Positions 51,778-59,671 of a DNA stretch of 64,000 bases are shown piece after piece. The notes below the pieces were generated by a model. The model searched no databases. It was not told the DNA's origin and saw only the letters and a list, made by a program, of their open reading frames with translations. Numbering within the stretch: position 1 is the first letter of the stretch; every line of letters starts with the position of its first letter. Both the position numbers and the translations under genes were made by a program. The stretch comes from Clostridium sp. 1001271st1 H5 (GTDB lineage: Bacteria > Bacillota > Clostridia > Lachnospirales > Lachnospiraceae), in contig NZ_SPHO01000017.1 in NCBI RefSeq assembly GCF_005845215.1, positions 1 through 64,000 on the forward strand, in the 5' to 3' direction.

Positions 51778-52660
51778 GATAATACCTCTCGTCTTCTTGG
51801 GAATTATAGATAGCGGTTCCAATACCCTTGTCGGTAAAGATTTCCAGCAGCAGACAGTGTGGGATACGGCCGTCCAGGATATGCACCCTGGATACGCCGT
51901 TCTTTATGGCATTGATGCAGTTTTGAAGTTTGGGAAGCATTCCGCCGCCCAGCATTCCGCTGTCCACAAAGCTCTGGGCCTCCTCCACCGTCATCTCGGA
52001 TATAAGGGAGGACTTATCCTCGTAGTCCTTATATACGCCCTCCACATCCGTGAGGAAGGCCAGCTTTTCCGCCTCCACGGCCGTGGCAATGGCGCAGGCC
52101 GCGTCGTCCGCATTGATGTTGTAGCTGAGGAAATCCTCATCAAAGCCAATGGGGCAGATAATGGGCAGGAAATCCTTTTCCAGCAAATCATAAATGATTT
52201 TGGGATTCACTTCCTCCACGTCGCCCACAAACCCGATGTCCTCGCCGCCGGCATATTTCTTATGGCATTTAAGCATCATTCCGTCCTTGCCGCTGATTCC
52301 CACCGCCTTGATGCCCAGCTCATTGACCAGCTGCACCAGGCTCTTATTCACCTTATTGAGAACCATCTCGGCAATCTCCATGGTAGGTTCATCCGTGACC
52401 CTGAGACCGTTTTTAAACTGGGCCTCCATCCCCACCTTGCCCACCCAGCGGCTGATTTCCTTCCCGCCTCCGTGTACAATAATGGGCTTAAAGCCAACCA
52501 GCTTAAGCAGTACCACATCCTGAATCACCTTTTTCTTAAGTTCCTCATCCACCATGGCGCTTCCGCCGTATTTCACCACCACGATTTTCCTGTTAAAACG
52601 CTGGATATAGGGCAGTGCCTCAATGAGCACCGCCGCCTTCTGCATAGGTTCCAAATTCAT
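51770..52660 (-). CDS. argB: Acetylglutamate kinase
   Basis: A 296-residue amino-acid kinase that phosphorylates N-acetylglutamate. Motifs: VVKYGGSAM near 28, [14 protein letters not shown] near 60, [12 protein letters not shown] near 125 and [29 protein letters not shown] near 185. The length and the presence of an N-terminal helix ([17 protein letters not shown]) are typical of arginine-inhibited hexameric ArgB. It is preceded by AGAGGAG and by the 65-bp repeat region that separates it from argJ. Confidence 0.92.
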   Translation of the reverse strand: MNLEPMQKAAVLIEALPYIQRFNRKIVVVKYGGSAMVDEELKKKVIQDVVLLKLVGFKPIIVHGGGKEISRWVGKVGMEAQFKNGLRVTDEPTMEIAEMVLNKVNKSLVQLVNELGIKAVGISGKDGMMLKCHKKYAGGEDIGFVGDVEEVNPKIIYDLLEKDFLPIICPIGFDEDFLSYNINADDAACAIATAVEAEKLAFLTDVEGVYKDYEDKSSLISEMTVEEAQSFVDSGMLGGGMLPKLQNCINAIKNGVSRVHILDGRIPHCLLLEIFTDKGIGTAIYNSQEDERYYHG

Positions 52661-52675
52661 TCACATACTCCTCTC

Positions 52676-52740
52676 GTTATGAGCACTTAGCGCCTGTCCT
52701 TTAGGCGCTTACGTGCGATACATGACGCTGGCACTTAGCG
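52676..52740. repeat. 65-bp direct repeat, copy 1
   Basis: The first of two 65-bp copies between argB and argJ; the second lies at 52771-52835 and differs at two positions. Each copy contains the hairpin GCGCCT/AGGCGC, GTGCGATACATGACGC, and an AGCACTTAGCG word near each end, one of them GGCACTTAGCG. It begins 16 bases upstream of argB. Confidence 0.92.
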
Positions 52741-52770
52741 AGGTCTTCCACGAGCTTAGTGCAGCGGCCC

Positions 52771-52835
52771 GTTATGAGCACTTAGCGCCTGTCTTTTAGG
52801 CGCTTACGTGCGATACATGACGCTGGCACTCAGCG
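52771..52835. repeat. 65-bp direct repeat, copy 2
   Basis: The second copy, starting 95 bases from the first, with C-to-T and T-to-C changes at two positions. The 30-base spacer includes an inverted, shorter AGCTTAGTGCAGC version of the end motif. It ends seven bases from the argJ stop, so the pair fills the whole argJ-argB gap. Confidence 0.92.
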
Positions 52836-52841
52836 CCCATA

Positions 52842-54086
52842 TTATGAACGGTAATCCGCATTAATCCTGACATAATCAAAGGTCAGGTCGCAGCCCCATG
52901 CAGTGGCATGGGCGTCCCCCATCCCGATATCGGCCACAGCGGTCACCTCCGGCTCTGACAGAATCCGGGTGGCCTGTTCCTCGCTGTAGTCCACGGCCAC
53001 GCCGTCCTTTATAATCTGCATCTTCCCTGCCGCGCTCTCAAAATACAGGTCCACTTTTTCCGGGTCAAACTGTGCCCCTGAGTAGCCCATGGCGCAGAGT
53101 ATCCTGCCCCAGTTGGCGTCATGGCCAAAGATAGCTGCCTTGGTAAGGCTGGAACAGATTACAGACTTAGCCAGGACCTTAGCCTGTTCCTTTGTCTCAG
53201 CTCCCACCACCTTTACCTCAAACAGCGCGGTGCAGCCCTCGCCGTCGCCCGCCATTTTTTTGGCCAATGTCTCGTTCACAATCCTTAATGCCCGGCAGAA
53301 AGTCTGGTAATCCTCATCCTTTGTTGTGATTTCCCTGTTGCCTGCCAGCCCGTTTGCCAGAAGAAGGACCGTGTCATTGGTGGAGGTATCCCCGTCCACG
53401 GAAATCATGTTGTATGTATCCTGGATGTCCTGGCTCAGGGCCTCCTGGAGCAATTCCTTGCTGATGGCCGCATCCGTTGTCACAAAGCTTAACATGGTGC
53501 ACATGTTGGGGTGAATCATGCCGGAGCCCTTGCACATGCCGCCCATGGTCACGGTGGCTCCCCCCAGTTCAAACCGGACAGCCACCTCCTTGTTCTTTGT
53601 ATCCGTTGTCATGATGGCCCTGGATGCCTTGGTTCCGCTCTCCAGGCTCTTGTCCAGCAGCGGAGCCATGGCCATGACTCCCGCCGTAATCCTGTCCATG
53701 GGCAGCTGCATGCCAATGACTCCCGTGGATGCCACCAGGACGCTTTCAGCGGGAATTCCCAGGGCAAGGGCCGCCGCATCGGCTGTCTGCCCGCAGTATC
53801 CCATGCCCTCCTCTCCGGTGCAGGCATTGGCAATTCCCGCGTTAATGACCACCGCCTGGGCAGGAGCCCCGCTTGTAACCTGGTTTTTATCCCATTTAAC
53901 AGGAGCTGCCTTCACAATATTGGTGGTGAAGGTGCCTGCCGACTTACAGGGCTCCTGGCTGTAAATCATTGCCATGTCCTGACGGTCCCTGTATTTGATT
54001 CCGGCTGCCGCAGAAGCAGCCTGGAAGCCCTTGGCAGCCGTGACGCCGCCGGTTATAATTTTGATTCCCATACTTGACTCATCCAT
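52842..54086 (-). CDS. argJ: Bifunctional ornithine acetyltransferase / N-acetylglutamate synthase
   Basis: A 414-residue ArgJ that moves the acetyl group from N-acetylornithine to glutamate and may also acetylate glutamate from acetyl-CoA. The precursor cleaves itself at Thr197 in MCKGSGMIHPNMCTML, giving alpha and beta chains; the residue before the nucleophile is Cys where Ala is usual. Other motifs: VINAGIANACTGEEG near 80, ASTGVIGMQLPMDRI near 119 and HDANWGRILCAMGYSG near 300. The ATG at 54086 has GGAGG ten bases upstream; a longer frame reaches 54113. Confidence 0.9.
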   Translation of the reverse strand: MDESSMGIKIITGGVTAAKGFQAASAAAGIKYRDRQDMAMIYSQEPCKSAGTFTTNIVKAAPVKWDKNQVTSGAPAQAVVINAGIANACTGEEGMGYCGQTADAAALALGIPAESVLVASTGVIGMQLPMDRITAGVMAMAPLLDKSLESGTKASRAIMTTDTKNKEVAVRFELGGATVTMGGMCKGSGMIHPNMCTMLSFVTTDAAISKELLQEALSQDIQDTYNMISVDGDTSTNDTVLLLANGLAGNREITTKDEDYQTFCRALRIVNETLAKKMAGDGEGCTALFEVKVVGAETKEQAKVLAKSVICSSLTKAAIFGHDANWGRILCAMGYSGAQFDPEKVDLYFESAAGKMQIIKDGVAVDYSEEQATRILSEPEVTAVADIGMGDAHATAWGCDLTFDYVRINADYRS

Positions 54087-54170
54087 CTCTCTGGTTCCTC
54101 CATTTATCTCCATACCTTTATGTCATATGGCGGTGCGCCGGCCTATGTACCGGTGCGCCGCCGTGTTATC

Positions 54171-54635
54171 TTACCGCACAAAACGGGTGATGTTTTCCTC
54201 ATTCAGTATGAATTCGTATGTATTCACATCCTCCCGTTCCCGCCACCCGATTCCCTGCCAGAAGGCGTTTCCCACCTCGTTATCCTTAAATGCAATCAGG
54301 CTGATTTTGCTGACTCCTTCCTTCTGCAGGGCCTCCATGGCAGTGCGCACCATACGGTATCCAACGCCGTGCTTCCTGTATCCCGGCGCCACGCACACGT
54401 GATAAAAACAGCCGGTCCTGCCGTCATGGCCGCAGAGGATGTTTCCTATGATATGTCCGTTCTGGACAGCCACCACGCTGGTAGTGGGATTCCTTCTGAG
54501 GAAGCGCTCCACCCCCTCCCGGGAATCGTCAATGCTTCTGATTCCAAAGCCCTTGATTTCTGTCCACAGGTCGTAAACCTGGTCATAATCCGCTATGGTC
54601 ATTTCGCGGATAAGGATATCCATCGTACCTGCCAT
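54171..54635 (-). CDS. GNAT-family N-acetyltransferase (YpeA-like)
   Basis: A 154-residue acetyltransferase with one GNAT domain. The acetyl-CoA loop is CVAPGYRKHGVGYRMVRTAMEAL near 85-108, preceded by YHV; NAFWQGIGWRERED near 130 is motif B. The start MDILIREMTIADYDQVYDLW and GHDGRTGCFYHV parallel E. coli YpeA. It is inserted between argC and argJ on the same strand, so an arginine-pathway or ornithine-type substrate is possible, though ArgJ already recycles acetyl groups. AAAGGA precedes ATG 54635; ATG 54623 is an alternative start. Confidence 0.78.
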   Translation of the reverse strand: MAGTMDILIREMTIADYDQVYDLWTEIKGFGIRSIDDSREGVERFLRRNPTTSVVAVQNGHIIGNILCGHDGRTGCFYHVCVAPGYRKHGVGYRMVRTAMEALQKEGVSKISLIAFKDNEVGNAFWQGIGWREREDVNTYEFILNEENITRFVR

Positions 54636-54706
54636 GTTTTCATGTTTCCTTTCTTTTTCCCTCTGTTATTCTCTCAGGGGTGTCCTTAAACCAGCCTCCC
54701 GGACCA

Positions 54707-55747
54707 TCAGGGGAACATGGGAATCTGCTTCAGTCCCGTATTCTCCGGCAGGCCGAACATCAGGTTCATGTTCTGGATGGCCTGGCCCGCTGCTCCCTTA
54801 ACCATGTTGTCAATGGCTCCCATCATCACCACCCGGCTGGTCCTGGGGTCTATCTTAAAATTCACGTCCGCAAAATTACTTCCCTCCACCCAGCGGGTCT
54901 GGGGAACCACATCCTTATCCAGGACACGGACAAAATATTCATCTGCATAATATTTGTCGTACACAGCCTTTACCTCCTCGTAGGACACTTCCCTTGTAAG
55001 GGAGGCGTAGGCTGTCACCAGGATGCCGCGGTTCATGGGCACCAGGTGAGGGGTAAAGCTGATGGTTACCGGCTTTCCCGCCGCATAGGACAGCTGTTCC
55101 TCAATCTCCGGCGTATGTCTGTGGGAGGCCACGCCGTAAGCCTTAATGTTTTCATTGACCTCACAGTACAGGCTGTCCACCTTGCTGCCCCTGCCCGCGC
55201 CGGATGTACCGGACTTGGCGTCGATGATGATGGTATCAGGGTCAATGAGCCCTTCCTTTACCAATGGATATACTGACAGGAAGGAACAGGTGGGGAAACA
55301 TCCCGGATTGGCAATGAGCCTGGCCTTCTTCACCTTTTCCCGGTTGATTTCAGGCAGTCCGTAAACGGCTTCACCGATGAACCCGGGGGATGCATGGGTC
55401 AGCTTATACCATTTTTCGTAAACCGACACATCCTTAATACGGAAATCAGCACTTAAATCAATGACCTTTACCTTAGATAATATGTCTTCGTCCACCAGGG
55501 ATGCGCACAGGCCCTGGGGCGTTGCGGTAAACACCACGTCCACCTGGTCTGCCAGCGCCTTCATATTATCATCCATACAAGCATTGTCCACGATTTGGAA
55601 CATGTTCTGGTAAATGGATGCATATTTCTGGTCTATGTAGCTTCTGGAACCATACCATTTAATCTCTATGTCATCCCTCTGGAGCAGGAGCCTTGCCAGC
55701 TCTCCTCCCGCATATCCTGTGGAACCAATGATACCTGCCTTAATCAT
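54707..55747 (-). CDS. argC: N-acetyl-gamma-glutamyl-phosphate reductase
   Basis: A 346-residue dehydrogenase for the third arginine step. The NADP motif is AGIIGSTGYAGGELARLL at residues 4-21. The catalytic Cys is in IANPGCFPTCS near 150, and the conserved His lies in ASHRHTPEIEEQL near 210. GTSGAGRGSKVDSL is the substrate loop. The ATG at 55747 has AAGGAG eight bases upstream; an ATG six bases earlier is too close to that site. It is the first gene of the leftward arginine operon. Confidence 0.92.
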   Translation of the reverse strand: MIKAGIIGSTGYAGGELARLLLQRDDIEIKWYGSRSYIDQKYASIYQNMFQIVDNACMDDNMKALADQVDVVFTATPQGLCASLVDEDILSKVKVIDLSADFRIKDVSVYEKWYKLTHASPGFIGEAVYGLPEINREKVKKARLIANPGCFPTCSFLSVYPLVKEGLIDPDTIIIDAKSGTSGAGRGSKVDSLYCEVNENIKAYGVASHRHTPEIEEQLSYAAGKPVTISFTPHLVPMNRGILVTAYASLTREVSYEEVKAVYDKYYADEYFVRVLDKDVVPQTRWVEGSNFADVNFKIDPRTSRVVMMGAIDNMVKGAAGQAIQNMNLMFGLPENTGLKQIPMFP

Positions 55748-55866
55748 ATCCATATCTCCTTATATTTATAAATATTGGCTGCTGCCTTCATTATAGTCAG
55801 TTTTTCTTTAAATGAAAAGAAGCATTTCCATGAACCTTATTTTCCGGTCCCCTTATGGATTTCATA

Positions 55867-55895
55867 ATTATACATTATAAATGCATAATATGCAA
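55867..55895 (-). promoter_or_regulatory. argC promoter with ARG-box-like palindrome
   Basis: On the minus strand TTGCAT (55890-55895), 17 bases and TATAAT (55867-55872) form a strong promoter. The 13-bp perfect palindrome TGCATAATATGCA (55882-55894) overlaps the -35 and spacer. Short AT-rich palindromes in this position suit ArgR binding; no argR gene is in the window. Confidence 0.6.
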
Positions 55896-55922
55896 CATCT
55901 TTTAAATATTTTTATTTAGTGC

Positions 55923-55951
55923 TTGCATTTTATCACATAATGTTGTATATT
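55923..55951 (+). promoter_or_regulatory. argG promoter
   Basis: TTGCAT (55923-55928), 17 bases, TATATT (55946-55951). The expected start is about 35 bases ahead of the argG ATG at 55995. It lies 27 bases from the divergent argC promoter, so one regulator bound between could act on both. Confidence 0.65.
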
Positions 55952-55994
55952 TATGAAAGTTCAATCAGTACAGCAATCTCAGGAGGATATTAAT

Positions 55995-57227
55995 ATGAAA
56001 GAAAAAGTAGTTTTAGCTTATTCCGGCGGACTGGATACCACCGCAATCATTCCGTGGTTAAAGGAGCATTTTGGTTATGAAGTCATCTGCTGCTGCATTG
56101 ACTGCGGCCAGGGCAGTGAATTGGACGGCCTGGATGAGAGAGCCAAATTATCCGGGGCTTCCAAATTATATATTGAAGATTTAGTGGATGATTTCTGTGA
56201 CAACTACATCATGCCCTGTGTAAAGGCAAATGCAGTATATGAAAACAAATACCTCTTAGGCACCTCCATGGCCCGTCCTGCCATTGCCAAGAGACTGGTT
56301 GAGATTGCACGCAAGGAAGGCGCCTCAGCCATCTGCCACGGCGCCACCGGCAAGGGCAATGACCAAATCCGCTTTGAGCTGGGCATCAAGGCCCTGGCTC
56401 CGGACATCAAAATCATTGCTCCATGGCGTATGACCGATGTATGGACCATGCAGTCCAGGGAGGATGAGATTGAATACTGCAAGCAGCACGGCATTGACCT
56501 GCCCTTCTCAGCAGACAGCAGCTACAGCCGCGACAGGAACTTATGGCATATCAGCCATGAAGGCCTGGAGCTGGAGGACCCGTCACAGGAGCCCAATTAC
56601 GAGCACCTGCTTGTGCTTGGCGTAACGCCTGAAAAGGCGCCGGACCAAGGCGAGTACGTGACCATGACCTTTGAGAAAGGCGTTCCCACCAGCGTGAACG
56701 GACAGAAAATGAAGGTTTCCGATATCATCCGCAAGCTAAATGAGCTGGGCGGAAAACACGGCATCGGCATTGTGGATATCGTGGAAAACCGCGTGGTGGG
56801 CATGAAGTCCCGCGGCGTGTATGAGACGCCAGGCGGAACCATTCTTATGGAAGCCCACCAGCAGCTGGAAGAACTTGTATTAGACCGCGCCACCATGGAG
56901 ACTAAGAAAACCATGGCCGACAAGATGGCGCAGATTGTTTACGAGGGCAAGTGGTTCACGCCTCTGCGCGAGGCTGTTCAGGCATTTGTGGAGTCCACCC
57001 AGGAATATGTGACAGGCGAAGTGAAATTCAAACTGTATAAGGGCAACATCATCAAGGCCGGAACCACATCCCCATACTCCTTATACAGCGAATCCCTGGC
57101 TTCCTTCACCACAGGCGACCTGTATGACCATCATGACGCAGACGGCTTCATCACCCTGTTCGGACTGCCCCTTAAGGTCAGGGCCATGAAAATGGCTGAG
57201 GTGGAATCCGCCAAAAAGGGCCAGTAA
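55995..57227 (+). CDS. argG: Argininosuccinate synthase
   Basis: A 410-residue ATP-dependent ligase joining citrulline and aspartate. The PP-loop is [16 protein letters not shown] with the motif at residues 8-17. [29 protein letters not shown] near 92 and [15 protein letters not shown] near 115 are diagnostic. LYSESLASF is near the C-terminus. The ATG at 55995 has AGGAGG eight bases upstream; the longer frame to 55953 overlaps the promoter. It is divergent from argC; argF and argH are not in the window. Confidence 0.93.
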   Translation: MKEKVVLAYSGGLDTTAIIPWLKEHFGYEVICCCIDCGQGSELDGLDERAKLSGASKLYIEDLVDDFCDNYIMPCVKANAVYENKYLLGTSMARPAIAKRLVEIARKEGASAICHGATGKGNDQIRFELGIKALAPDIKIIAPWRMTDVWTMQSREDEIEYCKQHGIDLPFSADSSYSRDRNLWHISHEGLELEDPSQEPNYEHLLVLGVTPEKAPDQGEYVTMTFEKGVPTSVNGQKMKVSDIIRKLNELGGKHGIGIVDIVENRVVGMKSRGVYETPGGTILMEAHQQLEELVLDRATMETKKTMADKMAQIVYEGKWFTPLREAVQAFVESTQEYVTGEVKFKLYKGNIIKAGTTSPYSLYSESLASFTTGDLYDHHDADGFITLFGLPLKVRAMKMAEVESAKKGQ

Positions 57228-57247
57228 ATACGGCGTAAACAGAAAAG

Positions 57248-57290
57248 AAATGCCCCGGAGAGGTTGGATATTTCCAGCTCCGGGGCATTT
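57248..57290. terminator. Terminator between argG and the fusion lipoprotein gene
   Basis: AAATGCCCCGGAG (57248-57260) pairs perfectly with CTCCGGGGCATTT (57278-57290). It is followed by TTCTTTCC on the plus strand and by TTTCTTTTC on the minus strand, so it can serve both converging genes. Confidence 0.85.
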
Positions 57291-57323
57291 TTCTTTCCTG
57301 CTTCTATAAGGTATTTAACCGCA

Positions 57324-59585
57324 TTAATCCAGATGTATCCTGTTTTTCTCCACATCCAGCCCTTCCGGCATATTGATAATCCGAATCCTTCCGTCGGTGG
57401 TAACCGGCTCAAGCACCCCGTTTACACTGTGGCTTTCTATATAGGCAATCACAGCATCAATAATATTGGGCTGGTTCCTGGCCCAGTCCGTTATCTGCTG
57501 GTACTGCTGGTCATAGGCGTCCGTGTTCAGGTCAAAAAGCCGGCAGGCCGCCTCATTCTCCGGGTCAAATGTCTGGTAGACGGCAATGCCCTGGGGAAGC
57601 GCGGCAGGTTTATCCGGCGGAAGTATGGTGAATGCATCCCAGCTGTCGCTGCCCCCCAGCTCATAATCAGTGGTCGTGACCGTATACCAGGCCTCCGGGT
57701 CCACCGGCTCTCCGTTTGACAGGCGCACATCGCTGATTTCAGCCTTTCCCCCATATGCATTTTCCTCCACAGGCTCATAGGTAATGGTATAGGTAAAGCC
57801 GGAGGGTATCACCATGCCGCCGAACACGCCGGACTGGTCCGACCGCACTGCGTCAGTCAGGTTGTTGGTGGAAAGAATGGATATCAGGTTGGCGCCCTTG
57901 CAGCGCACGGTAATAACATGGTTGTTCAGACCATAGAGCATGGATGTGGCCAAATCAGACTCTGTTATCTCCCCTGCCTCCAGCTCCGCTGTCAGGGTGC
58001 CTGCATTGATGGCTGCCAGGTCTGCGCCTGTGTACTGGCGCAGGGCATCGGCCAGCAGGTTCCCCAGGGCTGATTCATTGGAACGTGAAAATATGCGCAC
58101 ATAATTGTACGCCTTATCTGTTTTTCCTATGACATGGTCCGGCACCTGGTAACGGTTTTTTCCTGTGGTGCGGTACTCCTCCAGTGCATCCAGCATCCCT
58201 TCGGTGCCGCCGACTTTCATGTAGGAGCTGGCTCCCTCCAGACCGGCATAATACTTCTGGCCGCACAGGTAATGGCGCAGGGCAAAGGTAAACAAATCTG
58301 AACCGTAAAACTGGTACGGGTTCTTTACAATGGAATTTTCCGTAAGGCACTGGTAAAACTCAGGATGGGTATCCTGAAAATAATCGTATTTTAATGTGTC
58401 ATCCCGGCGGTAATAGGTGGTTGCGCCCACCGGAACCGTAGCACTGTAATATTCCGGCGCAAACTCCGTGGAGGCCACATATTCCAGATACAGGCGGCAG
58501 GCCTTTAGGACAGCCTCGTCTGTGATGTTCGCATTGATTCCCAGGTACCAGTCTCCATTGGTGGCCAGCCAGCGGTCCTCCTTTGTGCGGCCCATATAGG
58601 GTATGAATACAAAATCCCGGGCAGGCACCCATACCTGCCTGCCGTTCTTTTCAATTTTATAGCTTGGGACACCGTTCACATCCTTTATTTTTTCCTCAAA
58701 ATGCATTGCGTAATCAACGTAGCTCACTGAGCACATGACTGCGTTTCCCCGAACCACTTCCCGCAGGTTCTGTTTGCTGCTCATCAGGAAGTCGCCGTTC
58801 TGGTACAGCCCAAGGCCTTCCAGCTCCTCAATCCCCCTGAGAACACGGGCAAAGGCCGGATTTTCAAAGGATACCTCCGCCGGATTATTCCGGTACCGGT
58901 TCAGCCACTGCACATATTCACTGTCCGTGTAAGCATCCAGCAGAAAGGGCATGGCCACCACTGCCGCAGCGTCATTGTAAAGCATCCCGAACGCATAGGC
59001 CCGCACCCCTGTCTCCTCCCTCTGCGCCTGAATCTGGCGGCAGAGTTCCATGAACTCCTCCTGGGTCCGGGGCATGCTGTATCCCAAATCCGTCAACAGC
59101 TGCTGATTCACCATCAGCCCTGAGATGTATCCGTTGCCCACAGGCAGCGCATACACCTTCCCCCCTACCTCTGCATCATTCAGGGCGCTAATCATGTAAT
59201 TCTTCAAAAACGGTTCCGATGTCAAATCCTTCAGATAACCGCTCTGGACATAGGTATAATAATCCTGTGTATAGAGGATTTCCGGTCCCCCTCCGCTGCG
59301 CACGGCTGACAGCTGGGCATTTTCCATCTTAGGTCCGATTTCATAGGTGCTTTCTATTTTCACATCCGGCATGGTGCGGTGGATATATGCCTCAGCCTGC
59401 TCCGTATTGATGTTCTCACCCATGGTATTGTACACGTGAAGCACCACCGGCTCCTCAGCCGGCGCAGACCCGCTCTGCTGCTTCTTATCCTCTGTGGCCG
59501 CAGTATCGCCCGGAGCCCCGCATCCGGTTGCAGCCCATATCAGCAGCAGTCCCAGAAGCAGCCCGATTCCCACCTGTTTCTTCAT
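57324..59585 (-). CDS. Lipoprotein fusing a sugar-type solute-binding domain to a 5'-nucleotidase C-terminal domain
   Basis: A 753-residue lipoprotein with lipobox AATGC and lipidated C22. Residues of about 45-430 form an ABC-type extracellular solute-binding domain (family 1): VLHVYNTMGENINTEQAEAYI, GGPEILYTQDYYTYVQSGYL, VYALPVGNGYISGLMVN, WYLGINANITDEAVLKACRLY. Residues of about 490-660 match the 5'-nucleotidase C-terminal domain: SRSNESALGNLLADALRQYTGADLAAINAGTL, split, then NHVITVRCKGANLISIL and YELGGSDSWDAF. The N-terminal metallophosphoesterase domain of nucleotidases is missing, and the Arg of the usual NGGGIR motif is replaced. No ABC permease is nearby. It follows the hybrid kinase gene by 86 bases, so a sensory partner role is likely. 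The ATG at 59585 has AGAAGGA upstream. Confidence 0.75.
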   Translation of the reverse strand: MKKQVGIGLLLGLLLIWAATGCGAPGDTAATEDKKQQSGSAPAEEPVVLHVYNTMGENINTEQAEAYIHRTMPDVKIESTYEIGPKMENAQLSAVRSGGGPEILYTQDYYTYVQSGYLKDLTSEPFLKNYMISALNDAEVGGKVYALPVGNGYISGLMVNQQLLTDLGYSMPRTQEEFMELCRQIQAQREETGVRAYAFGMLYNDAAAVVAMPFLLDAYTDSEYVQWLNRYRNNPAEVSFENPAFARVLRGIEELEGLGLYQNGDFLMSSKQNLREVVRGNAVMCSVSYVDYAMHFEEKIKDVNGVPSYKIEKNGRQVWVPARDFVFIPYMGRTKEDRWLATNGDWYLGINANITDEAVLKACRLYLEYVASTEFAPEYYSATVPVGATTYYRRDDTLKYDYFQDTHPEFYQCLTENSIVKNPYQFYGSDLFTFALRHYLCGQKYYAGLEGASSYMKVGGTEGMLDALEEYRTTGKNRYQVPDHVIGKTDKAYNYVRIFSRSNESALGNLLADALRQYTGADLAAINAGTLTAELEAGEITESDLATSMLYGLNNHVITVRCKGANLISILSTNNLTDAVRSDQSGVFGGMVIPSGFTYTITYEPVEENAYGGKAEISDVRLSNGEPVDPEAWYTVTTTDYELGGSDSWDAFTILPPDKPAALPQGIAVYQTFDPENEAACRLFDLNTDAYDQQYQQITDWARNQPNIIDAVIAYIESHSVNGVLEPVTTDGRIRIINMPEGLDVEKNRIHLD

Positions 59586-59671
59586 AATCCTTCTCCCTCT
59601 TTCCCGGGTATTTTGTCCATCGCCATGGCAGCCCAGGGACCCATCCCCCATCCGGCTCCCCAGGCCGCCCC

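Noticed and set aside
50737-52690. Long plus-strand frames opposite argD and argB
   Set aside because: They are antisense to well-supported arginine genes and match no family.
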